From Amborella trichopoda (Eukaryota > Streptophyta > Magnoliopsida > Amborellales > Amborellaceae): 64,000 bases of DNA. A program made the translations under genes and the position numbers. The stretch is taken from positions 2,623,965-2,687,964 of the forward strand of contig NW_006499997.1 of assembly GCF_000471905.2 (NCBI RefSeq), in the 5' to 3' direction. Shown here one piece after another: positions 12,886-24,192 of this stretch (the stretch's first letter is position 1; each line of letters opens with the position of its first letter). The notes beneath the pieces are model-generated. The model was given only the letters and a program-made list of their open reading frames with translations, had not been told where the DNA came from and did not search any database.

Positions 12886-15135
12886 CTCCCACTGGGTTTA
12901 TGTTTCATTTATTAAATATGTTTTACACAGTCTCTCATAAGGCCTTTAGAGGCCACATAAACCCAACATCTCTCTTCCTCACTTTCTGTTATTCTCATCT
13001 CCCTTATATGCTTTATAAAAACATTTAGAGCTAGTCCTTTTATGAGTGGATTAGCTATCATCACCTCGGTGGGTATGTAGTTGATGTCAATCTCTCCGTA
13101 CTGCACCTCATTGCGCAGATGATAGAAGAAGGGCTTTATATGCTTGGAATTTTTATGGAATCTAGGCTCCTTAGATATGCAAATAGCGGCCGTATTGTCA
13201 TAGTAGAGTCTCACAGCCCCACACTGTATTGGCTTGAAATCAAGTTGATTAAGACATTTCCTAATCCATACAGCCTCTTTGGCTGCCAAGCAACATGGCA
13301 CATATTCTGATTCCATAGTGGACAATGCTACTACATCTTGTTTCTTTGACTTCTAAGAAACAGTCCCTCCTCCAAACATGAACATATATCCAGATGTTGA
13401 CTTTGCATCATCTGGATCCCCTTGATAGTTTGCATCGGAATATCCTTCAAGAGCGATTTCTGATCCTCCCACATATGTAAGTGTGTAGTTCACAGTCCCT
13501 TTCAAGTATCTCAAAATTCTCTTAACTGCTTTCCAATGCACTCTTGGATTGCATTGGAACCGGCTAACCATGCTCATGACGAAAGACAAGTCAGGTCTTA
13601 TGCCTGTCATTACATACATAAGGAATCCCACTGCACTTCTATATGGTACTCTCTCCATAATTTTCATTTCCTCTACATCGACGTCACTGGGGCACATTTT
13701 ATTACTAAGCCTTGTTTTCTTGTCAATCGGGGTTGTCATGGGCTTACATTTATCAATGTGAAACTTTTCCAACACCTTCTTGCAATAGGTCGTTTGGAAA
13801 AGTTGAATAGTTCTCTTCTCTTTGTTTCTTACAATCTTTATACCCAACACATATGAAGCTTCCCCAAGATCCTTCATATCAAAGTGTTGTGCAAGGAATT
13901 TCTTAGTTTCCAACACGAGGTTTATCGAGCTACTAATTATCAACATACTATCTACATATAGAGAGATGAATACATCACTCCCACTAACCTTTTTATATAT
14001 ACAAAAATCTTCTTGATTAGGGGTAAATCCTGTCAAAGACAAAGTCTCTTGGAATTTAAGATACCACTGGCGTGATGCTTGTTTTAGGCCATATAGGGAT
14101 TTATTAAGTTTTCACACTAGGTTCCCTTTTCCCTTTTCTTCAAATCCCTAGGGTTGTTTCATATAAATTTCTTCTTCTAAATCCCCATTTAAGAAGACTG
14201 TCTTTACATCTTTTTTATGGACTTCAAAGTCAAAATGAACTGCTATAGCTATAAGGATTTTAATAGATTGAATTTTGGCAACTGGTGAAAAGGTTTTCTC
14301 ATAGTCTATTCCTTTCGTTTAGTTAAATCCCTTGGCTACTAATCTAGCCTTGTATTTTTCTAGCTTCCCTTCTAAGTTAAGTTTCTTCTTGAAAATCCAC
14401 TTGCATTCTATGGCTTTTCGGTTTCGAGGTAGAGGTACTAATTCCCAAACATGATTTCGATTAATGGAGGAGTATTTATCTTTCATGGCTTCTACCCCAT
14501 AGTTCTTTTCAGAACAGGTTATGACTTCTCAATAAGTCTTAAGCTCATTATTTGGTTCTTCCCCAATCCTATCATAGTGTTATCATAGTGTTCTCTCAGG
14601 TAGGTAAAGTGTTCAACGTATTGAGGTGGTCGTGTAACTCGATTACTTTTTCTTGGTTTGAAAAGCTCAGATTCTATTTGAGGTTGGAGTTGAGGTACAG
14701 GCTCGGGTTCTCAATTCTAAACCTTGTTACTAGCCATCTCAAAAAGTTTGGCTTACGAGTAACTAATTCTTGCTTCAAGGAATTCATCTTCGAAAGAAAT
14801 GGACATCTCGGCTTTCAATGACTGCCCCATTTTTTAGGTTGCAGAATCAATACCCCTTACCATGATCAGGATAACCAATGAAGATGGTGTTGACAATTTT
14901 GGGATCTAGTTTTGTCTGATTTGGGTATGGGATAAGGACATGGGCTGAGCAACCCCAAACTCTTAAGTGATTGAAAGACGGAGTACGACTAATAAATATT
15001 TCATGAGTAAGAGGGGTAGCTTTGGTGGGAGTCCGGTTCAAAATGTAACCGACTGTTAATACTGCTTCCCCCAAAAAATCTAGAAAAAATTTTGCATGCC
15101 CCATTATACTTCTCACAATTTCTATCAAGGTCTTA
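12886..15135 (-). mobile_element. Copia-A pol, 3' half
   Basis: Minus-strand Ty1/Copia polyprotein cut off at its 5' side. From right to left come the C-terminal integrase (14847-15128; readable HAKFFLDFLGEAVLTVGYIL and WGCSAHVLIPYP), a broken stretch with the start of the reverse transcriptase (KLNKSLYGLKQASRQWYLKF just right of 14042), the RT end and RNase H. Gag, protease and the core integrase are missing. The right edge meets a CT microsatellite and then DNA shared with unit 2. Confidence 0.9.
12912..14042 (-). pseudogene. Copia-A reverse transcriptase / RNase H, broken
   Basis: One long frame with an in-frame TAG at 13353-13355, where the family has Trp (VS-W-KSKKQ). The RT end shows LYVDSML, so the second Asp of the catalytic YVDD box is Ser. 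The RNase H part (12912-13325) has STMESEYVPCCLAAKEAVW and YYDNTAAICISKEP, normal Copia motifs. The element could not make a working RT even if the stop were read through. Confidence 0.9.
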
Positions 15136-15148
15136 TTTCATCTTCCTA

Positions 15149-15175
15149 CTCTCTCTCTCTCTCTCTCTCTCTCTC
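15149..15175. repeat. (CT)n microsatellite at Copia-A edge
   Basis: About 13 CT units mark the join between truncated Copia-A and unit-shared DNA. A shorter CT run lies at the matching join near 47335-47348, so the breakpoint sits at or in this microsatellite. Confidence 0.8.
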
Positions 15176-16364
15176 ATACAGATTCTTGCCGAATAAGAAA
15201 AACTCAGGCAAGTTGACTAGGATTCGCCTAAGTCACTCAAACTCAACAGGCTGATGAGTGCGAAACACACACAACTCGGGGTATACATATTTATAACTAA
15301 TTAGTATATTAATAATATATGCAATCATGGACTAAATCAATTCTAATTAATTTACAATTAACTTTCTATATACTTTTGATGCTTTTATTATTTTTAATGA
15401 TTCTTCTATTGTTCCACACTTGTTTTGAGAATTTTTTTGAGCAAATGATCACCGGCCCTCTATTTTTACTTTTTGGAAACTTTTTTATCACCTTTTATAT
15501 ACTTTTTGTATTATTTCTAGTTTTTCGTCCTGATTTTTAGGGATGTAAATGTGGTAATGTGGTCAAAACACCACCGATTGCAACATCTTACAATAGAAAA
15601 GAAAAGAGCTCCTGAGGTCTTTTCATTCCTATTGTACTTTTTGCAGTGGAGCTCTGCATTCATAGAAAAAGAGGGGGCATTGACGCAGCCTAAAATAAGA
15701 GGCATTAACATTCAGTAAAGAGACCAATTTCTGATCAATCAGCCAAAAAACAGAGACAGAAACCTAAGTTCTACAAAATAAAGAGAGCGAAATCTAAGAT
15801 CCCATAGGCTATTCTTACTGGGCACTTGCAAAAGATACTTGCAGAAAATAATTCACATTCTAGATATATCACCATGATGTTGGTACAATACATGTCCAGC
15901 CTAATATGGGGTGAAAGGCATTAGCCTCATAATATGACAACTACAAAACCTTAGAACCGTACTGAACCAACCGCACTGTTAAGTATGAGCAATGGCTACA
16001 TGAGAAACACAAATCATAATTATGTTCTACGGCTTTAGAAGAACTCAAAACCAATCCATAATATCCATTATATTTATCATTCAATGAACAACAAAAATAT
16101 TGAGCTCAATGTCTAAGCATATCCATCGTCAAACGTAATTTGAGACCACACCATAATTAAAATCAAGGCATTTCTAGAAATGACGCATGTTAAGCTCAAC
16201 ATTATTGAAAAAGAGACGAGGAAGCTTATTCACGTTGGTGCATCATGAGCAAATTATATTGAGCACATGCTGCTTGCATTAGGAAATTTACAAGACCATT
16301 TCAGGAGTTGAGGTCTCAACTATGCATATGCTCCACAGAAAATCTACTAAATACAAACTCATAC
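15176..16364. other. CSL4 intron sequence, unit 1
   Basis: No gene seen. 15176-15539 matches 47350-47715 and 15540-16364 matches about 48683-49543. The roughly 967 bp between the two unit-2 blocks is absent here, with microhomology TTTA at the join. The small frame 15517-15711 is intronic and has no recognisable domain. Confidence 0.65.
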
Positions 16365-16446
16365 CTGCAGCACTTTGTGCAGATACAACTCTCAGTTCAT
16401 TCTTTGCATTTGAAAGATAATAAGCCCTTGCATCCCCAAGAGATAG
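16365..16446 (-). pseudogene. CSL4: CSL4 penultimate exon, unit 1 copy
   Basis: An 82-bp minus-strand exon with acceptor TTAG before CTATCT and donor GCAG/GTATGA. It encodes LSLGDARAYYLSNAKNEL then RVVSAQSAA, the exosome CSL4 domain just before the C-terminal zinc ribbon. A family Gly (ELGVV) is Arg here (ELRVV) and the unit-2 Thr is Asn. The exon that should precede it is deleted in this unit and the last exon is absent, so this copy is taken as a pseudogene fragment. Confidence 0.85.
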
Positions 16447-16992
16447 CTAATAGAAGGAAATGAGTTATATTTAAGAATATACAGTACCCAGCTATAATAA
16501 TCAACAGAAAATATGGTCACATGATACTTAGTACAGATATAGATGAAATTTGAAAGCTTCTCATACTCATGTTTTCTTGGCAGAATCAATGATGTCAATT
16601 TTAAACCAGTAAAAAAAATTGATTTCCAGGCCAAGCAAGTTCAAATAATCTCTGCACAATCCAAGTGAAACAGCCCTTGTGTTTTTTAAATACTGACAAA
16701 TATAAAAAAATTAAGGAAAGTGAAAGGTGCCGACCCCAAATAATTAGGATAAGGCTTGAAGAATGATGAAAGAAGGTAAAACCTGAAACTGCTAAGAAAA
16801 AGTTCAATTACAGTAATCAAGAGACCACTGTAACTCTCAAAATGAACTAGGGTTTAGGAAGGAAGGATGAGAATATGATGAAGAGGGTAAAGAAAGATTA
16901 GGGTTTAGAGGAGGAAGAGATTATGAATCTTCAAGAGAGAAATATAGGTTACCTTGATTAGAGCTGATCACACTGAGAGCACATTCAAACCA
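16447..16992. other. CSL4 intron joined to Copia-B leader by deletion
   Basis: 16447-16848 matches 49626-50046. From about 16849 (GGGTTTAGGAAGGAAGG) the match jumps to about 57490, just inside the 5' leader of Copia-B. The join marks loss of about 7.4 kb, including a CSL4 exon and nearly all of Copia-B. Confidence 0.8.
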
Positions 16993-17369
16993 GCTCTGAT
17001 ACCATGTTAACTTTATTTATGTTGACAAGATCTTGCACCTGGAACACAAACAAGAGGAAGAAAAGAGAGAGAAGACAAAGTGGCATGCTGCGCTTTAGCC
17101 TAAACAGAACTGGACTATAGTACCATGCCCAGGATAATGAATGTTGTTACATTAGGGCAACAACTTTACAAAAATGCCTTGTACACGTACATATTTCCAA
17201 ATACAAGCAAATTGAAAGAACGACATAAAACAGGTCTTCTTACACCTGCCTAGGTGGAGCGTTGCACTTTAAAAACATCGATTGTGAACACAAGACAACC
17301 GTAGTTTTTTACTTCATAATGTCATCTACATTTTTTTACCTCGTAATGTCACTTACATTATCATCAACA
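16993..17369 (-). mobile_element. Copia-B LTR and primer site, unit 1
   Basis: On the minus strand an LTR of about 365 bp reads TGTTGATG at 17369 through GTTAACA at 17005 and is followed at once by TGGTATCAGAGC (16993-17004), the initiator-Met tRNA primer site of Copia elements. This is therefore a 5' LTR. The body is deleted in this unit. Its partner is at 57634-58017. Confidence 0.75.
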
Positions 17370-18060
17370 ACCGTTAATATACCAACCCTATTTTTGCATG
17401 GTTGCAAAATTGCTCCTTAATTAACAATGATTGTCCCTAAATTGCCATGGTATACACCAAATTAGTTGTTTCAAGGTGGAGGAGTTTTACTTTTTTCAAT
17501 TTTCAAAGTAACAAACCTCACAAAACTCCATGCAAAGATTCGTAAACATTTGGCCACACAAATCCATGTGGAAAATTACATTTTGACCCATCCATTAATC
17601 ATATTATTCCCAAGTAATAATCATCTAGAGGTTGCTAACGGCTTCCAGCCTCCAAGATGGAATATCAACTGTCTTTCTTGAGTCAAAAGAAACAAAAAAA
17701 TGATGCTCAGATCCAATGAACATATAATGAGATTTCCTAAACCTTCATAATAACTTATGTCATATATCCTCATAAAAGACGAATATTCCTAGGCAGACAC
17801 CATATGATTTTGGGCCATATTTTTTAATTTTGAATTTTGGCTTTTTTAATATTTCATAATACTATTTTCAATCTCTCATCTACTAATATCTCAGATATCT
17901 CAGCATGTAACAAGTCAGATATGAGTCACATCGATCCTAACTCAGACTCGACCATACTAGGACTTGGACATGGTCAAGCGCAGGTCCATTAGATCTATAC
18001 CTAAACCTGCACCCAACCAACAAGTTGGGATGAGGAGCCCTAACCTAGACCCGAATGGGA
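17370..18060. other. AT-rich spacer, no gene seen
   Basis: No coding signal. It aligns with 58018-58650. It sits between the Copia-B LTR and the Copia-C tail, within the presumed large CSL4 intron. Confidence 0.6.
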
Positions 18061-18139
18061 GATGTTGGTGTTTGTTGCCTTTAGAGCCTATAAGAGAATG
18101 TAAATAAAAATTATAGTGTACTACACACTTCAATGGGAG
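18061..18139 (+). mobile_element. Tail of a Copia internal region with purine tract
   Basis: About 80 bp resembling the 3' end of Copia-A in opposite orientation: remnants of the last RNase H codons (…GCCTTTAGAGCCTATAAGAGA), then CAATGGGAG just before the LTR at 18140. An LTR preceded by such a tract is a 3' LTR, yet this one is also followed by a primer site (see 20169). Confidence 0.6.
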
Positions 18140-20168
18140 TGTGTGTGTTGGTTGACTAACCTAGGGCTAGGTAGTTTATGACCCTGATCAAGGCCAAAAC
18201 CCTTTACCTCTGGGTAAATGGCACTACCAAAACGATCTCAGGAGGGTCATCCCTTGTTGAGATTTGAGAGAGCCCAGGGATGGTTTGTAGGCTAAGAGAG
18301 CTCTGTGATCTCCTGTGTGCGGATGTAGGCATGTGAGAGTGAGAGATGAATCCTCAACAAACTTGTGCATAACATGTACACATGATAGATATAAAGTGCG
18401 AAGCAATCCTTCAAAAGGATACGTGTACAGGTGCATAGAGAGAATCTCCCTTGCACTATAGTGATATGTGCGTGTGACTTCCATTTAAGGGGGAGAACTT
18501 GTAATCCACATTCTAAGACCGTAATTCCAATATTTATTAGCCAACTTTGAAGAGCCAATCATGAGTCCTTGCATGAGATTGTGTGTCATGGGTCTCATTG
18601 GATTGGTTTCAGAAGATAGTCGAGGATCATGGTTACTGGGTTGGGTGGAATGCCCTGACAGTCCCTTTTCTTGATCCATTGGTACAAATCCACTTCTTGA
18701 AAATTTGTTTCTGCTTAAGAAATGATTTTATGTTTTTTAACAAATTTTAAAGTCATTTTCAGCAATTAAAAACCCTAAAAGGGTGTTTTTGTAATTTCCA
18801 AATATCTCTGTATCATTAAGGGACCGAGTGGGGGGCCAAGGCCCCAACACCACAAGGTGGCAGCTCCACATGGGTATGGGATGTGGGGCTCGAATGGCCC
18901 ACACGTCTGGCCTAGTGAGGAAGCATTTTTTTCATTTTTGTTAAGGATTAAGCTATGTATTTTAATAAAAATATTTTATTAAAGAAGGAAATCTTATGCG
19001 ATCTTTAAAAAATATTGTGTCCATATTTTGTGGTAGTTGAGAATATTTTAACCAAATATTTTTGGTTTTGAGTTCCTACAACCTTTTGTGAGAGAAAAAA
19101 AAATTCTAGCCAAAATAGAAGGTGTGTGGTTTATTGGTCTTATCATAGGTTGACTAGAAGTGGATGGGGATTCAGAGGATAAGGTTTCTATATTCCTCTC
19201 TAAATCATGATGGCTAATTCATGGGATAGATGGCTCAGATTTATTTCTCTCTCACCTCTCATATTAGGTAGGAGTCCCATGACTAAGATTAATTCTAAAT
19301 CCGATAGGGTATACCTAGACCCGTTTGATGGCTATAAATAGAGGGCAGACCCCCCTCATTCTCATTAATCTGAAATTTCCTAGCCTTTATCTCCTCCATG
19401 GGTCCCTCTCTGTCCCTCTCTCTCCTCTCTAGTTCCAAGGGGGTGGCATGCACCACTCTAGGAAGCTTGAGGTGGCACGCCATCCACATTTATCATAGAG
19501 GGCATGCCCAACCCATTCTAAAAAAAGGGAGGTGCCAATAAGGTAACATGCCCTAAGAGTTTAAAAGAAGGGTCTAGAAGAACTCCAATTTTGTTTCATG
19601 CTCCCAAAAACCCCATATCTGAAAAAGGTATTGCCTGGAGCTTCCGAACTTAAAGAATTGAGCAGAAGCAATAAGATCAGAGTGTGCCATCGGCTAGATA
19701 ATCGGGTATGGGGTGTATCGAGTCCTAAAGGGGTGACCCTAGGCAAAGTCACGCAAGTTTTCTCAGTTGTTCTGAGTTTATTCAGTCAAAATTATTCAAT
19801 TTGTTGCAATTTCCATTAACATTATTTACATTGGAATTTATAGTTAAAGCTTGTAATAAGCCCTAGATTGAGTTCTATCCATTTGGCAATAAAAAGAGGA
19901 GATCCTAAGATGTATTTAGGGTCTTATTTACAGTCTACAATGTTGTTTTCTGGCACTTGTAAATGAAATTCAGATATATTAATAAAAAAAATCTCTCTAT
20001 TTACTCTCTGGTATTTGGCAATAAAAAGAGAAGATCCTAAGATGTATTTAGGGTCTCATTTATAGTCTACAATGTTGTTTTCTGGCACTTGTAAATGGAA
20101 TTCAGATATATTAATAAAACAAATCTCTCTATTTACTCTCTGGAATTCCATATAGCCACTTCTTTCAG
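18140..20168 (+). mobile_element. Long LTR of Copia-C, unit 1
   Basis: A roughly 2-kb LTR starting TGTGTGTGTTGG after a purine tract and ending before a damaged primer site, TGGTATT…AAAGC, where nine bases interrupt the motif seen intact at 60795. A TATA box (TATAAATA, 19333-19340) sits in a suitable place for U3. The 3' part carries a 132-bp tandem duplication. It is shared with 58735-60792, so insertion predates the segmental duplication. Confidence 0.75.
19881..20144. repeat. 132-bp tandem duplication in Copia-C LTR, unit 1
   Basis: Units 19881-20012 and 20013-20144 each begin ATTTGGCAATAAAAAGAG. Unit 2 has a single copy (near 60637), so the duplication arose in unit 1 after the segmental duplication. 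Confidence 0.85.
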
Positions 20169-22135
20169 TGGTATTAACGATCAAAGCAAACATATTGTAC
20201 TGCCATTGTCTAGGAATTATCTTTTATTCTTGAGTCAAGAAAGATGGCAGCTAAAGTTTTATGGTTGTACTTATTACATGTAAAAAACAGAGGATAGGAT
20301 TGTGCAAGCTGAAAGAGGAAACTTAGCTATATCCTCTTCGATGAAGGACTCAATAAGATGCTTGCAGAGATCCCCCAACCTGCCAAGAGGGAATGCTCAT
20401 GAAAGGCAATCTGTAAGGGATTGCAAGTGTTATTAGAATCAAGACTTGCAAGGTCCTCTTGCATAGTTCGATGCCACCACAAAAGTTAAACAGCCTGGGT
20501 AAAGGACCAAGAAGGATCAGCATGGAGGGCCATAAAACAGACATGTGACGAAGTAACCTAACAACAGAGTATATCAAATGATCAAGGGGAATTGAGAGTC
20601 TACAAAAACAAAATACCACTTCACAAAGGCCATGACTCACCAACGTCGTGCCTAACTAGTGGATTAACTGATGCTCTACACATGCCCACATCAGATATGG
20701 AAGGGGAGAGGGTGGGAGTGCTGTAATATTTCTATTGTTGTAAATCAGGGTGAATCAGGAATTTAATTATCGATTAAAGACACATTATCTTTTTGTATTT
20801 GTGAGAGCAATTACGAACATGCCTAGGTTCCTCGTACCTAGTTTGGGCTAGAACTACTATTTTCTATTGATAAGGGGGGCTCATAATTGGCCAATAACAG
20901 GCCCAATTGTACCCTATGGGCGATGACCCATTTGGACGAATCACATTTTGGGAAACGTTATTCTTTTTCCCTCCAATTTAGGAGTGAAAAATGGCTCAGC
21001 TTGGTCCACTCCACAATTCTAGGGATACAGAATTTTGAAACCTGCTTATCAACAAAAGATCATCAAAATGCCCCTAACCTAGTACAAAAATAAAAGGAAA
21101 AAAAAATTGTTTTTCCCCATTCATAAATTTCTCCCATGCTTATTGGAAACATTCAGCCTTCCAAATGGGACCTATATAAATACCTTTCTTGGGAATGAGA
21201 ATGACTTGAGTTGTCTTCTCCACAAAACCTACCTACTCCTCTTTGACTGTGCTCTTCCCTTTCATACCCACACTTCATATCGAATTCAGTAACTAACTAT
21301 GCACAGTTTGTCACAAAGGTCCCTGAAACAAACAAGCCATCAAAAGAATGCAAAGTTACATAGACTAGGCATATGAAGCTGTAATCGTCATCACATTCCT
21401 CTCCCATCATGCGTAGACAACCCAACATGATTGGAGGCCAACTGGAAAGTCGGAAGAAGTAATTAGGGTTACACAAAGGAATAATAGTATCATGGCTTTG
21501 AACTTGAAACCACCAAAAACTGACACAATATATAAGAAGCCAGTGATCTAGATCGTAAATGTGATCTAAATTATAAACATAAAAAATAAAAATACAGAAC
21601 AATCCCATAACAACTTTTTGGAATTTTTTCATATAACCTAAGGTGTGTACACAACTTGGGGTAACTTGGCCTCGCCCATAGGCCGAGTTGCTCACCTGAG
21701 TCCGAGTGGACTAGCACAATCCTATAACATCAATCGAATTTAACATGCTTACATGTTTGTCCAATGAAGTAATGACCTACCAAACCATCAATCAAATAAA
21801 AAATATGAATGGCAAACCCCAAAAGGATGCTTATTTCACTAAAATAATTTCTTAATCGGTATCCTAAATATCCTAAGATTCTTCAAAGTTCAGATTTTCC
21901 AAGATGACAACAAATTAATGATACACCCTATCCAGCCAGAACATCAATCATAAATAAAATACTAAACTTCTTTAGCATGCTATGAAGGCATACTCCACAA
22001 TCATTAAACAAGGAAGATGCAAATAGTACTGAGATAAGGTTGGAGTTTCACTAAGCATGCCATAGAATAGGACTTAAACACATGAAATAGTGAGTATGCA
22101 TGAAACAAATGTTGCCATACTACACCATAACTTAC
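20169..22135. other. Copia-C internal stub, then CSL4 intron
   Basis: About 260 bp of Copia-C 5' internal sequence continue to 20432, where homology to unit 2 ends (partner position 61041). Beyond this, no second copy is present in the window. Frames such as 20350-20643 and 21297-21695 (minus) have no recognisable domain and lie between CSL4 exons. Confidence 0.6.
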
Positions 22136-22224
22136 CTGATCATTCAAATAAATTTTTCTCTAACAGACTTTGGTCCAACACACAGGATATCAGCTGAAGC
22201 CATTCTAGCCATCACCTTCGTTAC
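22136..22224 (-). pseudogene. CSL4: CSL4 internal exon (S1 domain) with nonsense codon
   Basis: An 89-bp minus-strand exon with acceptor TTTGGCAG before GTAACG and donor ATCAG/GTAAGT. It encodes VTKVMARMASADILCVGPKS then VREKF, part of the S1 RNA-binding domain of exosome subunit CSL4. The third-last complete codon is TGA where the family has Gly (the TGII stretch, GGA to TGA), so the frame stops. The exon ends in phase 2 and would join the phase-matched exon at 51405-51489 in unit 2. Unit 1 lacks that exon and joining to 16446 would break the frame. Two separate lesions support pseudogene status. Confidence 0.85.
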
Positions 22225-22774
22225 CTGCCAAAGTGAGCCAAAGTGTATGACACAGTTATTTATTTTTAACAAGAAAAATTTAGCTGTGATGCAAATCATA
22301 AGAAGAAAAGAAATAGCAAGTGCAAGAAATTTAGATCCTGAATGCATTTTTATACAGATAAAAAATATACAAAAATAAAAAAACATAATGCTGATGGTTA
22401 TTAATACCTAACAAATTCCATCACGTAGGGACGCATCAAATTTAACAAAAGATAAAAAGATATCTTAATCATTTTGATCCAGTTTCCAACTATTATGGTT
22501 TTTACTCTATCTTCTAGTACTTTCCTTTTCTTTTCTTTTGATTGGTTGTAAGAGCACCCAACTTGTGATTCATTGGCCTATATATATTATAAGTCAACAC
22601 ATTCTTCAAAAAAAAGACATTCGAATTCACACAGAAATAAAAAAGATATCTTAATCATTCTTTATTTCAAGCATCATTGAAATAAAGAAGGTCAATCACA
22701 TTCTACACAGCTTAAAGAGTTCAAAAGATATGCAGCCTATTATGATGCAAAGCCACAAAAGCAATTAAAGTTGT
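22225..22774. other. AT-rich sequence, no exon found
   Basis: I looked here on the minus strand for the N-terminal CSL4 exons and saw none. A nearly repeated AAAGATATCTTAATCATT word occurs twice (about 22458 and 22644). Confidence 0.5.
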
Positions 22775-23212
22775 CATCATCATCACCATCATAACCTTTT
22801 TCCAATTAATTTGGGTCGGCTACACGAATCTTGGTCCGCCATTCTGTTCTATTAAAGGCCATATCCCAGTGAGGCCATAAGTCCCCATATCTTTTCAGAT
22901 TACTTCCAACCATGTCCTTTTGAGCCTACCCTATGCCTTATTTAATCCTCCACTTGAACTAATACGCATCTCCTAACAAGTGTCTTACTGGGTCTATGCC
23001 ACACATGGCCAGCCCACCTATGTCTACTCCCTCTCATTGTATCACCTATTGGTGCCACACCTAAATTTTCCTAACTGGATTCATTTTGAATTCAATCCCT
23101 TCTTGTCTTGCCACTCATCCATCTCAACATCGTCATCTCCACTATACTCATTCTATTGGTAGATTGTTTTATGTCCACCCAACATTCTACCCCACAGCGA
23201 AAAGCTGGTCTC
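22775..23212 (-). mobile_element. RTE-type LINE 3' tail
   Basis: The minus strand encodes a decayed C-terminus of an RTE-type non-LTR reverse transcriptase: readable MLRWMSGKTRRDRIQNE, ENLGVAPIGDTMRGSRHRWAG and GKGHGW-like pieces. The end is a GATGATGATGA-rich tract (seen on the plus strand as CATCATCATCACCATCAT, about 22776-22793), typical of plant RTE 3' ends. It is strongly 5'-truncated. Confidence 0.85.
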
Positions 23213-24192
23213 ACAAAAGCAATTAAAGTGAAAAGCCACAAATTGTTTTCTTACAAGGTTACATAGGAATGGAACTTGAAACGTTGTACTATGAAAATCC
23301 AGCCTCTACCCATCTACCCTCTTGACCCAAGCTCGATTCCTAAGTGCAAAACCTAAACATTGAGCTTAAGAACATTTTTTACCTGTCACATAGAATCTAA
23401 TCTCATGATATGGGACTAAATGACCATCTGATAAATTAGTAGTGCAGAATAACTTCCTATAAATAAATGCATAAGGAATCCAAAATGCTAATAACAAAAG
23501 GAATCCAAAATGCTAATAACTCTTTTTTATGAATTAAAATGCTAACAACAAAATTGAAGATTTGGTGAACTAAAAGTAATATTGTTTAATGGCAGAGAAA
23601 AAACAACATTTTGTATCCTTCTTGAATGAACACATATACCACAGAGCTTAAGTATCATTTGGGTAGATGATCCGTGCTTTTACTTCACTTGTTTGGTAAG
23701 CATTCCGTATACAAGCTTACTCTACAGTCTCTTTTTGCTTTTTTTTTTCTTTTTTTTTTTTGGGTGAAGTGATTACTCTACAGTCTCTTTTTGCTTTTTT
23801 TTTTCTTTTTTTTTTTTGGGTGAAGTGATTACTCTGCAGGATGCTAGAATTAAGGATAAAAGCTAGTCATAGGCTCCCTAAACAAAAACTATTCAAAGAT
23901 CAATAGCCCTATTTCAACCAAATGAACAACTGTTTTTATAGAATATCAACTGGATCCTGTGTATTTAAATAGAACACAACCATGGGAAAAAGCACAGGTG
24001 GTAGGTTGCTAGGGAGGGACATTCTAATATAATCCTATTTAAAGAACAAAATAAGGTTAGTTGTCATGGAAAATCCCCCTTACAAGAGACATAGGCCTCA
24101 CCTTTCTTTTCTTTTTTTCTTTTTCTTTTTTTTTTTTAAGATCAGATTGCAGAGTAGAGTTAGCACAGATAAATAGGGCAAAGCAAAGATGC
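23213..24192. other. No gene seen; T-rich tandem repeat
   Basis: AT-rich DNA up to the start of the second duplication unit, with poly-T runs near 23740, 23800 and 24115-24138. No CSL4 5' exon was recognised. Confidence 0.5.
23717..23828. repeat. 56-bp T-rich tandem repeat
   Basis: Two units, starting at 23717 and 23773, each TTACTCTACAGTCTCTTTTT followed by T-runs and GGGTGAAGTGA. The second is followed by a partial third start (TTACTCTGCAG). Confidence 0.85.

Noticed and set aside
21297..21695. 132-residue minus-strand frame between CSL4 exons
   Set aside because: It does not resemble CSL4 or a transposon protein and has no splice or codon support.
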